64,000 bases of DNA, from assembly GCA_013141055.1 (NCBI GenBank), contig JABFRS010000002.1, positions 248,001 through 312,000 on the forward strand, read 5' to 3'. The DNA is from Cyclobacteriaceae bacterium. Its GTDB lineage: Bacteria > Bacteroidota > Bacteroidia > Cytophagales > Cyclobacteriaceae. Shown piece by piece: positions 44,007 to 53,663 of this stretch. A model generated the notes under the pieces. That model was not told the DNA's origin. It worked only from the letters and a program-made list of their open reading frames with translations, and ran no database searches. Position 1 is the stretch's first letter, and the number at the start of each line of letters is the position of its first letter. A program made the position numbers and the translations under genes.

Positions 44007-45604
44007 TCTTTCACAATTGTAAACTCCACTCTTCTGTTAAGTCTTCTGGTTTCCTCAGAATCGTTGCTCGCCATAGGTTTGGAGCCTCCGAATCCCTTTC
44101 CGCTTACGCGCTTGGTGCTAATACCTTTGGAAACAATATAGCCCTTCACTCTCTCAACACGTTTTTGAGAGAGTCTTTGGTTGTGCTCCGGGTTACCACG
44201 ATTATCAGTATGACCGGAAAGCTGGATCTCAACCTTTGGATTTGTCTTTAACAGAGAGACAACAAGATCAAGCTCATCATTGGATTCCGGAAGAAGATTG
44301 TAGGTGCTCTGCTGGAACAAAACGCTTTTCAGGTTTACGGTGGCACCAATTTCAATTGGCTGAAGCTTGAAATTCATCTCCAGTGTTTTCATTTCGTAGG
44401 TGCGCACGTCAAGCTTTTCGAAGTTACCAACATACCCTGCGCACTCCACACGAATCGAATATTCATTCACAGAAGGAAAAACGATCTTGTACTTTCCATC
44501 CGGGCCGGCAAGCGTGGTAAATAGAGAATCAGAATGAAACGTTAGCGTCGCCCGTAACGGCAAACCGGTTTTCAGATTCGTAACCTTTCCATATACCTGA
44601 AACAACTTCTCATTTCCAGCGATGGGCTTTTCGCGAACGATCTCAATCATCTTTACAATGGTATCAGGGCGCTGCTGGATCAATGAATCTTTCAGATCAA
44701 TAGGTGGCTTATAAAAGCGTATGTCACCATATCCATCGCTGTTGTGGGTGCTGGTGAACAGTGCAAAGTTTTGTCCCGGATAGGCACGATAGAACAACTC
44801 TCTGCCTTCTGAATTGACATTAGCACCCATATTGACGGGATCCGACCAGTTGGTCCAGGTGTCATCAAGTCGTTCGGAATAATAAACATCTGAGCTTCCA
44901 TAACCCTTTCTTCCATTGGATGAAAAGTATAAGTGTTTTCCGTCAGCGCTGAGACTGGGACTGAACTCCTGTGCAACAGAATTGATCTTCTTGCCAAGAT
45001 TCTTTGGTTCTGACCATTTGCCTGATTCAAGAATTGAAACATAAATATCTTCTCCACCGACAGTGCTATAGGAGTTGGCAGAGAAGACAAAGGCTTCCAC
45101 GGCAGTGGATAAAAAGCCCTGAGTGGTAGAGCGATTTAAGAAATAAGGAATATTGATATTCTCAGGCTTTGACCATCCTTCCGGAGTTCTCAGAGAAACG
45201 GATATGCCTTGTGACAGAAGATCTGCAGGATTCTTCCTGTAATGATTAACGAGGAAAATCCTTTCACCATCATTAGAGAATCCAACGACAGCATTGTATC
45301 CTTCATCATTGATGGTCTTATCACCTTGTTGCGGAAAAGACCACTCCTCTCCTGTCCATACTGAATACCAGATATCTCCCGGATCTTTTTTCCCACCGAC
45401 ATTATCGGGATGATTCGCCACCGTCCAATACATCATCTTTCCATCGGGAGTGATGACAGGAGCCTGCTCATCGTAGGCAGAGTTTACATTTCTAAAAGAC
45501 TTTTGCGAAAGCTGCTGTGCCATGGTTGTAAATGGCAATACAAGGCAAAGGATCAGTAAAAAATAATGAGCGCCTGTTGCGCTATTCTGAATCTTCAATT
45601 TCAT
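44003..45604 (-). CDS. OmpA family protein with PD40 repeats
   Basis: A 533-residue envelope protein with a signal peptide ending TMAQQ. Domains in order: about six PD40/WD-like beta-propeller strands (for example [26 protein letters not shown]), a carboxypeptidase-regulatory-like domain near 350-420 ([18 protein letters not shown]) and a C-terminal OmpA peptidoglycan-binding domain ([24 protein letters not shown]). It links peptidoglycan and outer-surface proteins. A strong promoter lies just upstream, inside the 3' end of the glycosylase gene. Confidence 0.93.
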   Translation of the reverse strand: MKLKIQNSATGAHYFLLILCLVLPFTTMAQQLSQKSFRNVNSAYDEQAPVITPDGKMMYWTVANHPDNVGGKKDPGDIWYSVWTGEEWSFPQQGDKTINDEGYNAVVGFSNDGERIFLVNHYRKNPADLLSQGISVSLRTPEGWSKPENINIPYFLNRSTTQGFLSTAVEAFVFSANSYSTVGGEDIYVSILESGKWSEPKNLGKKINSVAQEFSPSLSADGKHLYFSSNGRKGYGSSDVYYSERLDDTWTNWSDPVNMGANVNSEGRELFYRAYPGQNFALFTSTHNSDGYGDIRFYKPPIDLKDSLIQQRPDTIVKMIEIVREKPIAGNEKLFQVYGKVTNLKTGLPLRATLTFHSDSLFTTLAGPDGKYKIVFPSVNEYSIRVECAGYVGNFEKLDVRTYEMKTLEMNFKLQPIEIGATVNLKSVLFQQSTYNLLPESNDELDLVVSLLKTNPKVEIQLSGHTDNRGNPEHNQRLSQKRVERVKGYIVSKGISTKRVSGKGFGGSKPMASNDSEETRRLNRRVEFTIVKD

Positions 45605-45625
45605 TCAAGTAAGTATTCTAATGTG

Positions 45626-45655
45626 CAAAATTACTTTTTCCCCAGCTTTGGCAAA
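45626..45655 (-). promoter_or_regulatory. Promoter of the OmpA/PD40 gene
   Basis: On the minus strand TTTG (45655-45652) is followed after 18 bp by TAATTTTG (45633-45626), a full TTTG-N18-TAnnTTTG match, 22 bp before the ATG at 45604. It overlaps the 3' end of the glycosylase gene (stop at 45631). Confidence 0.65.
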
Positions 45656-46242
45656 GGGTTACTTACCCAGGGATTGTCTTTAATGCTAAACCTCCATGGC
45701 AGCAAGGCATCCTCTCCTGCGTAGTCAATGCCTACTCTCGGACTGCTGACGATCTCATTTTTCTTTAGTTTAATGTTCATATCCTCCAGCCAAAGATCGG
45801 CGGACCAAACCTTCAGCGCGTTATGACTTCGGTCAATGCCCAGTGCTTTCGTCAGTTTGCCAGGTCCTGAGGTAATTCTCTTCTCATGAATGGTTTTCAT
45901 ATTCTCTTTCATGAACTGAGTACCTTTCACAGGTTCCAGCGCACGAATTAAGACTGCATCTGCTTTACCTTCTACATTCGTGACAACATTAAATAGGTTA
46001 TGAATTCCATAGCATAGATAAACGTAGGCATGACCGCCCTCCTTGAACATGACGGCATTCCGGTTTGTCATTCTGTTCTGGTAAGCGTGAGATCCCCTCT
46101 CCTTTGGGGAATATGCTTCCGTTTCAACGATCATTCCACCGATGACATTACCATTGATAGCGGTGAACAGGCCTTTGCCCAATAGTCCCTTTGCTATTTT
46201 CACAACATCCTTTCCACTATAGAATTCCTTAGTCAGCTTCAT
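45631..46242 (-). CDS. DNA-3-methyladenine glycosylase, AAG/MPG type
   Basis: A 203-residue monofunctional glycosylase that removes alkylated purines in base excision repair. The catalytic block is IVETEAYSPKERGSHAYQNRMTN (Glu of the first segment is the general base). AYVYLCYGIHNLFNVVTN carries the Tyr that is flipped into the helix. ITSGPGKLTKALGID is another family signature. Start ATG at 46242 is clear. The OmpA-gene promoter lies in its last codons. Confidence 0.95.
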   Translation of the reverse strand: MKLTKEFYSGKDVVKIAKGLLGKGLFTAINGNVIGGMIVETEAYSPKERGSHAYQNRMTNRNAVMFKEGGHAYVYLCYGIHNLFNVVTNVEGKADAVLIRALEPVKGTQFMKENMKTIHEKRITSGPGKLTKALGIDRSHNALKVWSADLWLEDMNIKLKKNEIVSSPRVGIDYAGEDALLPWRFSIKDNPWVSNPLPKLGKK

Positions 46243-46440
46243 TACGAATGTTAATGTTTTGTTAAAATCATTTAATGGAGAATGTAAGATTCATTAATGC
46301 ATCCTGATTTTCATTTCCAACTGTCATTAGATCAGCGTGAACCCTTAATATTCCCGTTCTGATTATTTCGTATCAAAATTAGCACCATTCATGTGATTAC
46401 TCTACAGGATCACTAGGTTTCTGGAGAAACTAAACTAACC

Positions 46441-46448
46441 TACTTTTG
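46441..46448 (+). promoter_or_regulatory. -7 promoter element of the DUF2911 gene
   Basis: TACTTTTG, an exact TAnnTTTG match, 29 bp before the ATG at 46478. A weaker GTTTCTGG lies about 20 bp upstream as a possible -33 partner. It is the only such element in this 235-bp gap. Confidence 0.5.
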
Positions 46449-46477
46449 CCGACGCAAAACAACCTAAATAACTTATC

Positions 46478-47320
46478 ATGAAAAACGTTTTAGTAATTCT
46501 ATTAGTCATCGTTGGCTTTATCGCTGATGCACAGGTAATGTCACCTGCTCCAAGTCCAGCAGCGACTGTCAGCACGGTCGTTGGACTTACTGATGTAAAA
46601 GTTGAGTACTCACGTCCAAAAGCAAAGGGTCGCAAGATCTTTGGTGATGGAAACCTGACTCCTTATGGTCAGATCTGGCGCACAGGTGCCAACTCTGGTT
46701 CTAAGATCACATTCGGTGATGATGTGAAGTTCGGAGGAATGGATGTTCCAAAAGGAACTTATCTTATTTTGACAATTCCGGGAGCAACTGAGTGGACAGT
46801 GATTTTATATAAAGATGTTGCAATGGGCGGCAATACCGGAGACTACAAGCAAGCTAACGATCAGACACGTGTTGTTGTGAAATCTGAAAAACTTACAGAG
46901 AAAGTAGAAACATTCACAATTGAAATTTCTGACTTGTCTGATAACAGCAAGACAGCAAATCTTCAGATCATGTGGGAGAACACTTCTGTTAAGGTGCCGA
47001 TCACTGTTGAGTTTGATACAAAAGTTATGAAGAGCATCGAAGCCAGCACAAAGATTAATCCTAATAACCTGTTCAGCGCAGGCGTTTACTATTTCGAAAA
47101 CGGTAAGGATATCAAGCAGGCTTATGAGTGGGTAAGCGCAGCGGCTGCAGCGAATCCTAATGCATACTGGGTTGCTTACCAGAAAGCAAAGATCCAGAAA
47201 GCAATGGGTGACAAGAAAGGTGCGATCGAATCTGCAACCGCTTCAAGAATCGTTGCTGAGAAAGAAAAGAATATGGATTATGTAAAGTTGAATGATGACC
47301 TTATCAAATCATTGAAATAA
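46478..47320 (+). CDS. DUF2911 domain-containing protein, secreted
   Basis: A 280-residue protein with signal peptide FIADAQ. Residues 30-165 form the DUF2911 beta domain (VKVEYSRPKAKGRKIFG, IWRTGANSGSKITF, DVPKGTYLILTIPG). Residues 180-280 are helical and look TPR-like (AYEWVSAAAAANPNAYWVAYQKAKIQKA). Family function is unknown. A promoter element lies upstream and a strong terminator follows the stop, so it is monocistronic. Confidence 0.9.
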   Translation: MKNVLVILLVIVGFIADAQVMSPAPSPAATVSTVVGLTDVKVEYSRPKAKGRKIFGDGNLTPYGQIWRTGANSGSKITFGDDVKFGGMDVPKGTYLILTIPGATEWTVILYKDVAMGGNTGDYKQANDQTRVVVKSEKLTEKVETFTIEISDLSDNSKTANLQIMWENTSVKVPITVEFDTKVMKSIEASTKINPNNLFSAGVYYFENGKDIKQAYEWVSAAAAANPNAYWVAYQKAKIQKAMGDKKGAIESATASRIVAEKEKNMDYVKLNDDLIKSLK

Positions 47321-47339
47321 TCTGAAGTATCTTCTTTAT

Positions 47340-47375
47340 AAATCGTCCTGTTAGCTTAGGCTGGCAGGACGATTT
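47340..47375 (+). terminator. Rho-independent terminator of the DUF2911 gene
   Basis: An 11-bp perfect stem, AAATCGTCCTG (47340-47350) with CAGGACGATTT (47365-47375), loop of 14 bases, followed by TTATTTT. It lies just after the stop at 47320. Its loop contains the stop codon of the convergent symporter gene (47351-47353), so that gene's last codons are part of the hairpin. Confidence 0.8.
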
Positions 47376-49054
47376 TTATTTTGAATGAACTGGATCACGA
47401 AAGCAAGTCCGATCACCACCACACATCCTATTATGTTGTATAAAAGAAAAGCAACATCTGTGAATTTGTAAAGATACAGGATGAACATCTCTGCAATAAT
47501 GGCGGACCAGAAGACTGCCGTTGACTTTAAGTACTTCAGATAGAAAGCTGAAAGGAAAATCCCAAGGATCGTTCCATAAAACAAAGACCCCACGATATTC
47601 ACATACTGAATAAGATTTTCTGCCTGATTGGCCAGCGAAGCAAACATGATCCCGAATACGGCCCATCCCGCTGTCATCCACTTGGATGCTTTTACATAAT
47701 GCAGATCGTCTTCCTTAGGTTTAATGGAGCGCTTATAAATATCAACCACACTCGTAGAGGCCAGTGAATTTAATTCTGATGCCATAGATGACATAGCAGC
47801 GGAGAAAACCACTGCCAGCAAGAGCCCTATCAATCCATGCGGAAGATAGGTCATCACATAGTTGATGAAAACATAATCTTTATCCTGTGTGTTAGCCTTT
47901 GGGATACTCTTCTTGATTGCATCCTTTGTTTTCGTTCTAAGATCGGCTTCAGTCTTCTGGATCTCTTTCAGAGTTTGCTTCGATTTTGAAATCTGATCCT
48001 CGTTCTCAGTCTGAATGGCGTTGACAAGCTCACCCGCTGCCGCTTTGCGCTGATCAAAGACAACATTATAAGAAGTCTCTAATTGCCTGATCTCAGCGGC
48101 TGCCTCTGTCTCCATTGCTTTCTCACGCAGCGAAGTATTGTGAATCAACGGTGCCTGATGAAACTGATAGAAAACAAAGATCAATATCCCGATATAGAGG
48201 ATTATGAATTGCATAGGGATCTTCAGCAATCCATTGAAGATCAGTCCCAATCTGCTTTCAGTAATAGAGCTGCCGGATAAATACCTGCCGACCTGTGATT
48301 GATCTGCTCCGAAATAAGAAAGAAATAAGAACAATCCACCGATCAATCCTGACCAGATATTATAGCGATCCGATAAATTAAAAGATACATTGATCATGTT
48401 CAGCTTGCCCATCTCTCCTGCCATCTGGAAAGTATCACCGAAAGAGATTCCTTCCGGAAGACGGGAAAAAGCAATCCATCCTGCCAACACCATTCCCGAC
48501 ATGATAATCGCCAGCTGATATTTCTGCGTGATGCTTACCGCTTTGGTTCCACCACTAACGGTGTACATCATGACCAGCAATCCAATGAGGATAGTCGTCA
48601 GGTTGATATTCCATCCTAAGATCGTTGAGAGAATTAGCGAGGGCGCATACAATGTGATCCCTACTGAAAGTCCTCTCAGCATCAGAAAGAAAAATGCCGC
48701 AAGCGTTCTGGTCTTTCTGTCAAAGCGTGTTTCAAGGTATTCATATGCTGTAAACACCTTTAGCTTGGTATACAACGGAACCGCCGTTACCGAAAGGATG
48801 ATCATCGCAAGAGGAAGTCCGAAGTAGAATTGTAAAAATCGCATCCCATCTTCATACGCCTGGCCAGTGGTGGATAAAAATGTCACCGCACTGGCCTGTG
48901 TTGCCATGATAGAAATGCAAACCGTCCACCATGGAAGGCTCTTATTTCCAAGCAGATAGCCGCTCATATTATTGGTGCCACGTGTCTTGATGGCACCATA
49001 GGCGACGATCAGGCTAAGAGTTCCGAAAAGAACGATCCAATCAACTACGTTCAT
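47351..49054 (-). CDS. Sodium:solute symporter (SSS family)
   Basis: A 567-residue inner-membrane symporter with about 13 transmembrane helices. Typical motifs are MATQASAVTFLSTTGQAYEDG and FLSYFGADQSQVGRYLSGSS. A cytosolic helical insertion of some 75 residues with charged heptads lies about two-thirds through. The start is ATG 49054, which overlaps the stop of a 41-residue gene as ATGA; longer frames upstream add no family-like sequence. It lies in an operon with that peptide and a PIG-L protein. Substrate unknown (sugar, sialic acid and iodide are all possible in this family). Confidence 0.9.
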   Translation of the reverse strand: MNVVDWIVLFGTLSLIVAYGAIKTRGTNNMSGYLLGNKSLPWWTVCISIMATQASAVTFLSTTGQAYEDGMRFLQFYFGLPLAMIILSVTAVPLYTKLKVFTAYEYLETRFDRKTRTLAAFFFLMLRGLSVGITLYAPSLILSTILGWNINLTTILIGLLVMMYTVSGGTKAVSITQKYQLAIIMSGMVLAGWIAFSRLPEGISFGDTFQMAGEMGKLNMINVSFNLSDRYNIWSGLIGGLFLFLSYFGADQSQVGRYLSGSSITESRLGLIFNGLLKIPMQFIILYIGILIFVFYQFHQAPLIHNTSLREKAMETEAAAEIRQLETSYNVVFDQRKAAAGELVNAIQTENEDQISKSKQTLKEIQKTEADLRTKTKDAIKKSIPKANTQDKDYVFINYVMTYLPHGLIGLLLAVVFSAAMSSMASELNSLASTSVVDIYKRSIKPKEDDLHYVKASKWMTAGWAVFGIMFASLANQAENLIQYVNIVGSLFYGTILGIFLSAFYLKYLKSTAVFWSAIIAEMFILYLYKFTDVAFLLYNIIGCVVVIGLAFVIQFIQNKNRPASLS

Positions 49055-49176
49055 GCAAAAGAATATGTGATGATAGAATAGGCTATGATCTGAATGATCA
49101 AAACAATGACAACAAGCCAGTACCACTTATTCCACTTTTGGAAAACTGGTGGTTTTTCATTCTCTGAAGATTCCAT
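49051..49176 (-). CDS. 41-residue membrane peptide coupled to the symporter
   Basis: The minus strand reads a 41-codon frame from ATG 49176 to TGA at 49053-49051, overlapping the symporter ATG (ATGA). The product has a short charged N-terminus (MESSENEKPPVFQKWNKWY) and one hydrophobic helix (WLVVIVLIIQIIAYSII). It lies 12 bp downstream of the PIG-L gene. The coupling makes it a likely small accessory subunit of the symporter. Its size and overlap resemble the small subunits of other symporters, but no family was recognised. Confidence 0.72.
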   Translation of the reverse strand: MESSENEKPPVFQKWNKWYWLVVIVLIIQIIAYSIITYSFA

Positions 49177-49187
49177 TGTATTTCAGA

Positions 49188-51698
49188 TTATTTGGAAGGC
49201 TTTACCTTTTGATTATTGGGCTTTGCAGTTTTACCCAACGAGGTAATATTAGCAAATAGTTTATACGCACCCGACACTCCTTCCGGCAATTCGCGGAAGA
49301 AGGAAAGTCCTGTGTAGACATAATGTCCATCACCGTACTTTGCGATCAGCAAGCTTCCGTCTTTTGCAGTCTCTCCTGTATCATTCATAGAGATCATAGG
49401 CTGAAAGTTCGGATCCCATTTATCAGGAAAGTATAATCCTCTCTCCTGCACCCACCCTTTAAAATCATCTGCTGCGATCTTGTTTGGATAATTCATTACC
49501 GGATGATCGGCATTGATGATCCTCACTTCACTGTTTTCTTCCGTAACACGATCACGGGAAATGTTGATTGGATATGGGGAGAACTTTTCAACTTCAAGAT
49601 CAGAGTTTGTATTGTATTGAACGACCATCGTTCCACCGGCTTTGACATACTCCAGAAGGTCGGGCATAAAATGACGGATGCGTTCATTCGTATTCAATGC
49701 GCGTACACCCAGCACTACCGCATCTACTTTCTGAAGATTGGCCGGAGTGATCTCCTCATTCTTCATTTCCCACACTTCATATCCAATATTTCTGAGGGCT
49801 TCTGGTATGCCATCACCGGCTCCGGCAATATATCCTATCACCTGACCTTCCTTCCTGATATCCAAACGCACAACGTTCGACTTGGAAGGGGGCAGCAATG
49901 TCTGAAAAGGAATGTGATCATATGAGATCGTTTGTACGGAAGATGTGTACGATCTTCCATTCACCTCTACCTGACCACCCATACTGAAAGAGCCGTCATC
50001 CTTTCCCGGAATTACAATAAAGTCAAGCTTCTTTTCTTCTCCTCTTTTTACAAGCTCAATATCGATTGATGCTGGTTGTGACTTCCAGCCAGGAGGTAAT
50101 GTCAACTTAACCGTTCCGATAAGTTTGCTTCCTGAAGTTGACTTCACCAGAACTCCCACTGGCTTGGGATTTGAATCCTTAAACACGTATACCTTTTGTG
50201 ATAAATTCACGAGCACAGGCGGAACGATCTCAAAGGGTCTGCTGAGCTCACCTTTAACAGGATCGGTCCACTTATAAACAAGACCAGAGCTTAATTCAAC
50301 TTTTTCACCGTTGATCTCAATTACATAGTCGATCAATACTGCTGGGCCATTCTCCGGTCTGCCAATAAATGATGCATCCGGAACTTTAAACAATCCTTGA
50401 GAGTGTTCTGCTCGAAGCCAGTATGGATCAGAATAACCGGCTGTCGGACTAAGCTTTTTTTTGGTTTTAAAAGTATTCAGTTTATTGAAAGCGAGATCTG
50501 TGTTGACTGTCGAATCGATAGACATCAGATTACTTTTTATTTGTATAAGTGTGATGGGGACTATGGATCGGTTTACCACTTCAAAAGAATTCACTACTGT
50601 TTCACCGGGGGCAACCCATGGCTGGTCAGAGGTCACTTCAAAATACAATCCTGTTACATCCTGAATGAGCTGATTAACTTCCTTAAACTTTCTGTCTTTC
50701 CACACAGACGGTGACAGCAGCATGATCTGCTTTCTTATCAGAAGCAACATAGGAACAGAATTGGAAGGCTGCTCAGGATTAAATTCCCTGATGGCTTTTT
50801 CAACAAGTGGCTGCACCTTTTCTCCTCCCTTCACCCGGAGCCAGGTTGTGACAATTCCATCAAACAGATCTTTTCCTGCCTTATCACCTTTTGCGTATTC
50901 AAAGAACTCCTGTGAGTCTCCCCTTCGACCAGAAGATCCGAAGCCCTGACTTTTATGTTGTGAGCGACTTTCTGCCGCAATCTCAGAATATGATTTTCCA
51001 AGGAGAGAATTAAACGGTCCCATATTTACCGCAACCACTCCAGGAGTATTCTCGCTGATAGTTTGATTCCAGAAACGTCCGGTGTTAGTGTAAAGTCTTT
51101 TTACCTGCCACACACCAAACTCTTTTACCTGTTCAGGGAGGTAATCAGATTTAGCAGTAAGATCGAAAGCTTCCTGAGCCAGCATTGCAGATGCAGTATG
51201 GTGACCATGACCTGCACGTTCATCCGGCGGAAACCTTGTAAGAATAATGTCGGGTTGAAACTGACGGATCACACGAACGACATCAGAAAGAACTTCATCC
51301 TTTCCCCAGATAGAAAAAGTCTCTGCAGCATTCTTTGAAAACCCAAAGTCATTTGCTCTGGTAAAAAACTGTATGCCTCCATCGAGCTTTCGGGCGGACA
51401 ACAATTCCTGTGTACGGATCAATCCAAGCTGGTCTCTTATCTCGGGACCAATCAGATTTTGTCCACCGTCTCCCCGAGTCATAGAGAGGTAAGCGGCCGC
51501 AGCTAGTCGGTCGTTTGCCATAAATGTAATAGCCCTTGTATTTTCATCATCAGGATGTGCAGCAACGTATAAAACGGATGCAAGCACATTTAATTTTTTA
51601 AACTTCAGCTGTATGGCCGCAGCATCCGGTTGGCGGTATTGGGGAAATCCCAGTTGAGCAACCATGAACAAAGAGATAAAAAGAATGAGCTTTCGCAT
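49188..51698 (-). CDS. PIG-L/LmbE family deacetylase with large C-terminal region, secreted
   Basis: An 836-residue exported protein. A signal peptide ends QLGFPQ. Residues 38-270 are the PIG-L domain: AHPDDE at 47-52 (zinc ligands) and HGHH at 164-167. The central region is beta-rich and contains FEVVNRSIVPITL-type strands. Residues about 620-810 resemble a glutamine-amidotransferase-like (ThuA/DUF4350) fold with VDAVVLGVRALNTNERI. Family members remove acetyl groups from N-acetylglucosaminyl compounds. It leads an operon with the small peptide and the symporter, so deacetylation and uptake of a sugar-type substrate is inferred. Confidence 0.88.
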   Translation of the reverse strand: MRKLILFISLFMVAQLGFPQYRQPDAAAIQLKFKKLNVLASVLYVAAHPDDENTRAITFMANDRLAAAAYLSMTRGDGGQNLIGPEIRDQLGLIRTQELLSARKLDGGIQFFTRANDFGFSKNAAETFSIWGKDEVLSDVVRVIRQFQPDIILTRFPPDERAGHGHHTASAMLAQEAFDLTAKSDYLPEQVKEFGVWQVKRLYTNTGRFWNQTISENTPGVVAVNMGPFNSLLGKSYSEIAAESRSQHKSQGFGSSGRRGDSQEFFEYAKGDKAGKDLFDGIVTTWLRVKGGEKVQPLVEKAIREFNPEQPSNSVPMLLLIRKQIMLLSPSVWKDRKFKEVNQLIQDVTGLYFEVTSDQPWVAPGETVVNSFEVVNRSIVPITLIQIKSNLMSIDSTVNTDLAFNKLNTFKTKKKLSPTAGYSDPYWLRAEHSQGLFKVPDASFIGRPENGPAVLIDYVIEINGEKVELSSGLVYKWTDPVKGELSRPFEIVPPVLVNLSQKVYVFKDSNPKPVGVLVKSTSGSKLIGTVKLTLPPGWKSQPASIDIELVKRGEEKKLDFIVIPGKDDGSFSMGGQVEVNGRSYTSSVQTISYDHIPFQTLLPPSKSNVVRLDIRKEGQVIGYIAGAGDGIPEALRNIGYEVWEMKNEEITPANLQKVDAVVLGVRALNTNERIRHFMPDLLEYVKAGGTMVVQYNTNSDLEVEKFSPYPINISRDRVTEENSEVRIINADHPVMNYPNKIAADDFKGWVQERGLYFPDKWDPNFQPMISMNDTGETAKDGSLLIAKYGDGHYVYTGLSFFRELPEGVSGAYKLFANITSLGKTAKPNNQKVKPSK

Positions 51699-51777
51699 GA
51701 GGGGTTTTTATATCAATCCGGATGCAAGATATAATTGTGAGGTGAGAATAGAGTTCCTTTTATGTAAAGAAGTGGCC

Positions 51778-52272
51778 TTAGAATTTGCCCCGAACCTCAT
51801 CATTCACGAGGAAGGTTCCATCCTCCATAATCAGAAGCGTCACAACGCTAACCTCTTCCTTTTTCTCATTTAGAAATTGCATGCGGAGAGAATGTGAGGT
51901 AACACGATCTTTCATATCATCGGTGAATCCAAGATCAAGTTTAATATTATCACCTGTCTCTACTTTTTTGGAAAGAATTGATTTCCCAAAATAATCCACT
52001 GCTTTGACCCTCACTTCCTGTTCAGAAAGCTTAAGGATTTTAAAATTTATGATCAGGTAAGGAAGCGGGCCCTCAGAGGGCTTGCTCTTTTCATTTCCGT
52101 CTGTGCTGTAATCAGGTCGTTGGCGTGATTCTGCAACACTCCTTTGCTTGAACTGGTAATCGATCTTCAACTCAAACTCAGTACTGGGTTTGAATGCTTC
52201 TTTTTGCTGAGCATAATTGCCTGACAGTAAAATTAATAGCAGGGAAAAGATCATGGGGGAGTGGAATTTCAC
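51778..52272 (-). CDS. Secreted hypothetical protein
   Basis: A 164-residue protein with a signal peptide (FSLLLILLSGNYAQQ) and a beta-rich mature part (FELKIDYQFKQRSV, YLIINFKILKLSEQEVRVKAV). No family recognised. The start is GTG at 52272 (or ATG at 52254, which still keeps the signal). Isolated gene with 79 bp to the PIG-L operon and 229 bp to the SPFH gene. Probably periplasmic. Confidence 0.6.
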   Translation of the reverse strand: MKFHSPMIFSLLLILLSGNYAQQKEAFKPSTEFELKIDYQFKQRSVAESRQRPDYSTDGNEKSKPSEGPLPYLIINFKILKLSEQEVRVKAVDYFGKSILSKKVETGDNIKLDLGFTDDMKDRVTSHSLRMQFLNEKKEEVSVVTLLIMEDGTFLVNDEVRGKF

Positions 52273-52501
52273 TCAAGTTATACAACCTGATGTACATGCC
52301 AAGGTTAATACTCAATTTAAGGAAGAGGTAAAAGAGATTTCTGATAACCGATACCCCCTAAACAGGTATAATTTCTCATCATTACGGTGAATCCGCTATC
52401 CTTGCCAACCGGTTGATCAGTCTCTTAAAATTTTGTCCCGCAGATATCTGTTTTTAAGAAAAAGAGATTAGTTTCATGATCCTTTAACCAACATCATACC
52501 C

Positions 52502-53608
52502 ATGGGCCTTTTTGATAGAATTAAGAATGAATTAATTGACATTATCGAGTGGACAGACGACAGTACCAATACAATGGTATGGCGCTTTCCAAGACATCAG
52601 AATGAGATCAAAATGAATGCAAAGCTGACAGTTCGCGAGAGTCAGGTTGCAGTCTTTGTAAACGAAGGTAAAATAGCCGACGTCTTCCCTCCTGGTCTTC
52701 ATACACTTACTACTCAAAATATGCCCATCCTCACCACGATCATGGGATGGAAGTACGGATTTAATAGTCCTTTCAAGGCAGAAGTTTACTTTGTTAATTC
52801 GAAACAGTTCATAGATCAGAAGTGGGGAACCAAAAATCCCATCATGCTCAGGGATGCAGAGTTTGGTCCGCTTCGTTTAAGAGCTTTCGGTAACTATGCC
52901 ATTAAAGTAGTAGACGCCGGAAAATTTATCAAAGAGATCGCCGGAACTCAATCTCACTTCACAACAGAAGAAGTTACAGAGCAGTTGCGCAATCTCATCA
53001 TCACGCGATTCACAGATGCAGTAGCAGAGAGCAAAATTCCCGCGCTGGATCTTGCTGCCAACTATGATGAGCTCTCCAAATTTATTTCAGGAAAGATCAA
53101 TCCTGAATTCAATGAGCTTGGAATTGAGATCACCAAATTCCTGGTAGAGAACATTTCATTGCCACCGGAAGTAGAGGCTGCACTCGACAAGCGCAGCAGC
53201 ATGGGTATTATTGGCAACCTGAATCAATTCACTCAGTTTCAGGCCGCGAATGCAATGGAAGCCGCCGCCAAGAATTCAGGCGTTGCATCAGAAGGCATGG
53301 GAATGGGAATGGGCTTTGCGATGGCCCAGCAAATCGGTCAGGCGATGAATCAGAATCAGAACCAGAATCAAAATAAAAGTCAGGATGCACCACCGCCACT
53401 TCCGGGTTTTGCGCCTTATCATGTAGCGGTTGGCGGAAGTCAGCAAGGACCATTCAATGCAGATACATTAAAGCAAATGGTTGCGCAGGGAACCTTGACC
53501 AGTGAGACATTGGTATGGAAAGCAGGAATGGCTGCCTGGACAAAAGCCGGAGAAGTTGCTGATCTCAAGCCAATACTTGAATCTGCTCCGCCTCCATTGC
53601 CCAAGTAA
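52502..53608 (+). CDS. SPFH domain protein with C-terminal GYF_2 domain (YdjI-like)
   Basis: A 368-residue protein. It starts MGLFDRIKNELIDIIEW and has the virion-core/YdjI-type SPFH domain through residue 250 (AKLTVRESQVAVFVNEGKIADVFPPGLH). A Gly/Gln/Asn-rich linker follows (QNQNQNQNKSQ) and then a GYF_2 domain (QQGPFNADTLKQMVAQG, KAGMAAWTKAGEV) and a proline-rich end. In Bacillus YdjI works with YdjG and YdjH near PspA; here the zinc-ribbon partner follows 55 bp downstream. Role in membrane stress is inferred. Confidence 0.85.
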   Translation: MGLFDRIKNELIDIIEWTDDSTNTMVWRFPRHQNEIKMNAKLTVRESQVAVFVNEGKIADVFPPGLHTLTTQNMPILTTIMGWKYGFNSPFKAEVYFVNSKQFIDQKWGTKNPIMLRDAEFGPLRLRAFGNYAIKVVDAGKFIKEIAGTQSHFTTEEVTEQLRNLIITRFTDAVAESKIPALDLAANYDELSKFISGKINPEFNELGIEITKFLVENISLPPEVEAALDKRSSMGIIGNLNQFTQFQAANAMEAAAKNSGVASEGMGMGMGFAMAQQIGQAMNQNQNQNQNKSQDAPPPLPGFAPYHVAVGGSQQGPFNADTLKQMVAQGTLTSETLVWKAGMAAWTKAGEVADLKPILESAPPPLPK

Positions 53609-53663
53609 TTCACTTCATCTTCTATCATTCATCTCTGACCATTAATCTTTGATTGATATTGCC

